Shown piece by piece: positions 6,159-8,482 of a stretch of 8,482 nucleotides of DNA. The DNA comes from Candidatus Symbiothrix sp. (GTDB lineage: Bacteria > Bacteroidota > Bacteroidia > Bacteroidales > Azobacteroidaceae), in assembly GCA_031284765.1 (NCBI GenBank), contig JAITXK010000016.1, positions 1 to 8,482 on the forward strand, given 5' to 3'. The notes under the pieces are model-generated. The model searched no databases. It saw nothing but the letters and a program-made list of their open reading frames with translations, and was not told where the DNA came from. How positions within the stretch are numbered: the stretch's first letter is position 1; each line of letters opens with the position of its first letter. The position numbers were made by a program, and so were the translations under genes.

Positions 6159-8000
6159 ATGGCTCACGAAACAAAAGTAAAAGAATTGGACAATGTAGTC
6201 ATCCGCTTTTCCGGCGATTCCGGCGATGGAATGCAGTTGGCCGGCACCTTATTTTCCAATCTCTCCGCCGCATTAGGCAACGAAATTATTACTTTCCCCG
6301 ATTATCCGGCGGAAATACGCGCTCCACACGGAACCTTGAGTGGTGTTTCCGGCTATCAAATGCACTTGGGCGCTAAAAACGTGTTTACGCCCGGCGATAA
6401 AGCCGATGTATTGATTGCCATGAATCCGGCCGCATTGAAAGTCAATGCACAATTTCTGAAATCCGATTCGGTCGTCATCATAGATACCGATTCGTTCCTG
6501 AAAGAAGACTTGGAACGTGCTTTGTTCCAAACGGATGACCCTTTTGCGGAATTGCGATTGAGTTCCGTTCAAGTAGTAGCCGCCCCCATCACGCAAATGT
6601 GTAAAGATGCCTTGGAAGGTGTTGCCGACAACAAACAAGCACTCAAAAGCCGCAACATCTTCGCATTAGGACTGGTTTGCTGGCTATTCAACCGCCCGTT
6701 GGAAATTGTAGAAAAGCTATTGTCCGAAAAGTTCAAGAAGAAACCCGCCGTGCTGCAAGCCAATTTACTGATTTTGCAGGCAGGATTTAACTACGGACAC
6801 AATATCCACGCCAACGTTTCAACCTATCGGATTGAAACCACATCGCAACAAAAAGGCTTTTACACCGATGTCAACGGCAACAAAGCCACAGCCTACGGAC
6901 TGATTGCCGCCGCCGAGAAGGCCGGATTGCAACTCTTCCTGGGTTCGTATCCCATCACACCCGCCACCGACATCATGCAGGAACTGACCGCCCGCAAAGA
7001 ATTGGGCATCAAAGTGATGCAGACCGAAGACGAGATTGCAGGCATCTGTACGGCTATCGGCGCCTCTTTCGCCGGCAGTTTGGCCGCCACCAGTACCTCC
7101 GGTCCGGGTTTGGCCTTGAAAAGCGAAGCCATCGGCTTAGCGGTCATCGCCGAAATTCCGTTGGTAATCATTGATGTACAACGCTCCGGCCCATCCACCG
7201 GTATGCCGACCAAGAGCGAACAAACCGACTTGTTGCAAGCCTTGTACGGACGAAACGGCGAAAGTCCCGCCGTAGTCATGGCCGCCCTCTCACCAACCGA
7301 CTGCTTCGACGCCGCCTTTTGGGCATCCAAAATAGCATTGGAACACATGACGCCGGTCATCTTACTAACCGACGGTTACATCGCCAACGGCTCATCCGCA
7401 TGGCGTATTCCCGATTTGGAGGAATATCCCGACATCAAACCACCCTACGTTACACCCGAAATACAAAAGGGATGGACACCCTACCAACGCAATCCCGAAA
7501 ACGACGTGCGCTACTGGGCAATCCCCGGAACAGAAGGTTTTACGCACCGCATCGGCGGTTTGGAAAAAGAATTCAATACCAGCGTCATTTCTACCGACCC
7601 CGACAACCATCAGAAAATGGTTGCCACGCGCCGTGCCAAGATTGATAAAGTCGCCAACGATCTTCCCTTGCAGGAAGTGCAGGGCGATGAAGATGCCGAC
7701 GTATTGGTAGTTGGCTGGGGTGGAACGTACGGACACTTGTCGGAAGCTGTGGCGAAAGTCCACGAAGTCGGTCACAAAGTAGCCTTCACGCATTTCCGCT
7801 TCATTGACCCTCTGCCGAGAAACGCGGAAGCCATTCTTCTGAAATACAAAAAAGTATTGGTCATCGAACAAAATCTGGGACAATTTGCCGGTTACCTTCG
7901 GACAAAGATTGACGGATTCAATCCCTTGCTGTTCAATCGCGTGAAAGGGCAACCGTTTCTTGTTTCCCGTTTAGTAGAAGAAATCATCCAATTATTATAA
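6159..8000 (+). CDS. korA: 2-oxoglutarate:ferredoxin oxidoreductase, alpha subunit with fused gamma domain
   Basis: Subunit of the anaerobic enzyme that converts 2-oxoglutarate and CoA to succinyl-CoA, CO2 and reduced ferredoxin (or the reverse, reductive carboxylation); cytoplasmic. 613 residues, the normal size for the gamma-alpha fusion. The gamma domain covers about 10-210, opening with IRFSGDSGDGMQLAG (15-29) and containing FPDYPAEIRAPHGTLSGVSG (46-65). The alpha domain from about 240 has YPITPATDI (264-272), TSTSGPG (311-317) and RSGPSTGMPTKSEQTDL (342-358), the substrate and pyrimidine-side TPP region. The C-terminal domain (about 510-613) has VVGWGGTYG. The beta subunit gene starts 15 bases after the stop. 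Homologous pyruvate and branched-chain enzymes share this layout; KGQ in the beta subunit favours 2-oxoglutarate. No Fe-S ferredoxin subunit is fused, so electrons pass to a separate ferredoxin. Assignment of the complex is strong, substrate a little less so. Confidence 0.94.
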   Translation: MAHETKVKELDNVVIRFSGDSGDGMQLAGTLFSNLSAALGNEIITFPDYPAEIRAPHGTLSGVSGYQMHLGAKNVFTPGDKADVLIAMNPAALKVNAQFLKSDSVVIIDTDSFLKEDLERALFQTDDPFAELRLSSVQVVAAPITQMCKDALEGVADNKQALKSRNIFALGLVCWLFNRPLEIVEKLLSEKFKKKPAVLQANLLILQAGFNYGHNIHANVSTYRIETTSQQKGFYTDVNGNKATAYGLIAAAEKAGLQLFLGSYPITPATDIMQELTARKELGIKVMQTEDEIAGICTAIGASFAGSLAATSTSGPGLALKSEAIGLAVIAEIPLVIIDVQRSGPSTGMPTKSEQTDLLQALYGRNGESPAVVMAALSPTDCFDAAFWASKIALEHMTPVILLTDGYIANGSSAWRIPDLEEYPDIKPPYVTPEIQKGWTPYQRNPENDVRYWAIPGTEGFTHRIGGLEKEFNTSVISTDPDNHQKMVATRRAKIDKVANDLPLQEVQGDEDADVLVVGWGGTYGHLSEAVAKVHEVGHKVAFTHFRFIDPLPRNAEAILLKYKKVLVIEQNLGQFAGYLRTKIDGFNPLLFNRVKGQPFLVSRLVEEIIQLL

Positions 8001-8015
8001 TGTAAATTGTATATC

Positions 8016-8482
8016 ATGTCAGAAACAAATTACGAAGCAAAAGATTTCAAAAGTCCGCAATTGGTACGTTGGTGTCCGGGTTGCGGCGATTATGGCGTGT
8101 TAAGCAGTCTGCACAAAGCCATGGCACAGTTGGGCGTTGCGCCGCACGACACAGCGGTTATTTCCGGCATTGGATGTTCGTCCCGCTTGCCTTATTATAT
8201 GAACACGTATGGATTTCACACCATTCACGGACGCGGGGCAGCCATTGCCACAGGAGTGAAAACGGCCAATCCGCAGCTATCGGTGTGGTTGTCCACAGGC
8301 GACGGCGATTGTTTGGCCATCGGCGGAAACCATTTCATTCATGCCGTAAGAAGAAATGTGGACATCAACATTCTCCTCATGAACAACAAAATTTACGGCT
8401 TGACCAAAGGGCAATATTCTCCCACTTCCGCCCGCGGCTTTGTATCCAAATCATCGCCTTACGGAACGGTGGAAGACCCTTT
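8016..8482 (+). CDS. korB: 2-oxoglutarate:ferredoxin oxidoreductase, beta subunit (3' end outside the window)
   Basis: TPP- and [4Fe-4S]-carrying catalytic subunit that pairs with the preceding gene product. 155 complete codons are visible without a stop, about half of the usual 330-345 residues. The cluster ligands expected in this family are C20 and C23 in [10 protein letters not shown] and C54 in [10 protein letters not shown]; the fourth cysteine lies beyond the window. [12 protein letters not shown] (71-82) and the TPP/Mg2+ motif GDGD (95-98) through [11 protein letters not shown] (123-133) follow. Lysine in KGQ, where pyruvate enzymes usually have GGQ, supports 2-oxoglutarate as substrate. 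ATG 8016 is the first in-frame start, directly before the conserved [12 protein letters not shown] block, and leaves a 15-base gap after korA, so one operon. The leader has no Shine-Dalgarno-like sequence, normal for this phylum. Confidence 0.95.
   Translation, partial: MSETNYEAKDFKSPQLVRWCPGCGDYGVLSSLHKAMAQLGVAPHDTAVISGIGCSSRLPYYMNTYGFHTIHGRGAAIATGVKTANPQLSVWLSTGDGDCLAIGGNHFIHAVRRNVDINILLMNNKIYGLTKGQYSPTSARGFVSKSSPYGTVEDP

Noticed and set aside
6209..6226. Direct repeat of TTCCGGCGA, two copies
   Set aside because: It encodes the conserved SGDSGDG motif of the gamma domain, so protein constraint explains it.
7392..7952. Long open frame on the minus strand (186 codons) and similar frames at 6893-7360 and 6273-6638
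   Set aside because: Antisense to korA, whose frame is full of family motifs; these are shadow frames.

Overview
The window comes from a member of the Bacteroidota, most likely the order Bacteroidales. The evidence is an exported dipeptidyl peptidase IV close to the Porphyromonas/Bacteroides type, a DUF2851 gene, an orphan ORF6N gene, a fused gamma-alpha 2-oxoacid:ferredoxin oxidoreductase, and several upstream regions carrying the Bacteroidota -7 promoter box TAnnTTTG instead of a sigma-70 -10 box. Genus cannot be fixed from this sequence.

Layout, left to right. (1) Positions 1-2920, minus strand: a two-gene operon, dipeptidyl peptidase IV followed by lipoyl synthase (lipA). lipA starts at a TTG that overlaps the peptidase stop codon, and its 3' end lies outside the window. 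(2) 2921-3024: a compact divergent promoter region. (3) 3025-4828, plus strand: an ORF6N-domain protein followed after 10 bp by a DUF2851 protein; the ORF6N gene holds a perfect 11-bp inverted repeat. (4) 4853-5498, plus strand: a small AT-rich type II toxin-antitoxin module with its own promoter, a 56-residue antitoxin and a PIN-domain (VapC-like) toxin that overlap by 4 bp. (5) 5507-6031, minus strand: a single half-size chromate transporter (CHR family), convergent with the toxin. (6) 6088-8482, plus strand: a promoter box, then korA (complete) and korB (5' part) for 2-oxoglutarate:ferredoxin oxidoreductase.

Functionally most of this is core metabolism. KorAB makes succinyl-CoA and reduced ferredoxin without lipoate; LipA supplies lipoyl groups to other complexes; DPP IV trims proline-containing peptides in the periplasm. 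The accessory layer sits in the middle: the ORF6N gene, the toxin-antitoxin pair and the orphan transporter half. No insertion sequence, tRNA, rRNA, CRISPR array or clear intrinsic terminator was seen, and no gene-free stretch exceeds about 130 bases. I did not find a convincing new multi-gene system. The points most worth checking are the nuclease/Fe-S-like residue layout in DUF2851, the hairpin inside the ORF6N gene, and the very short antitoxin.
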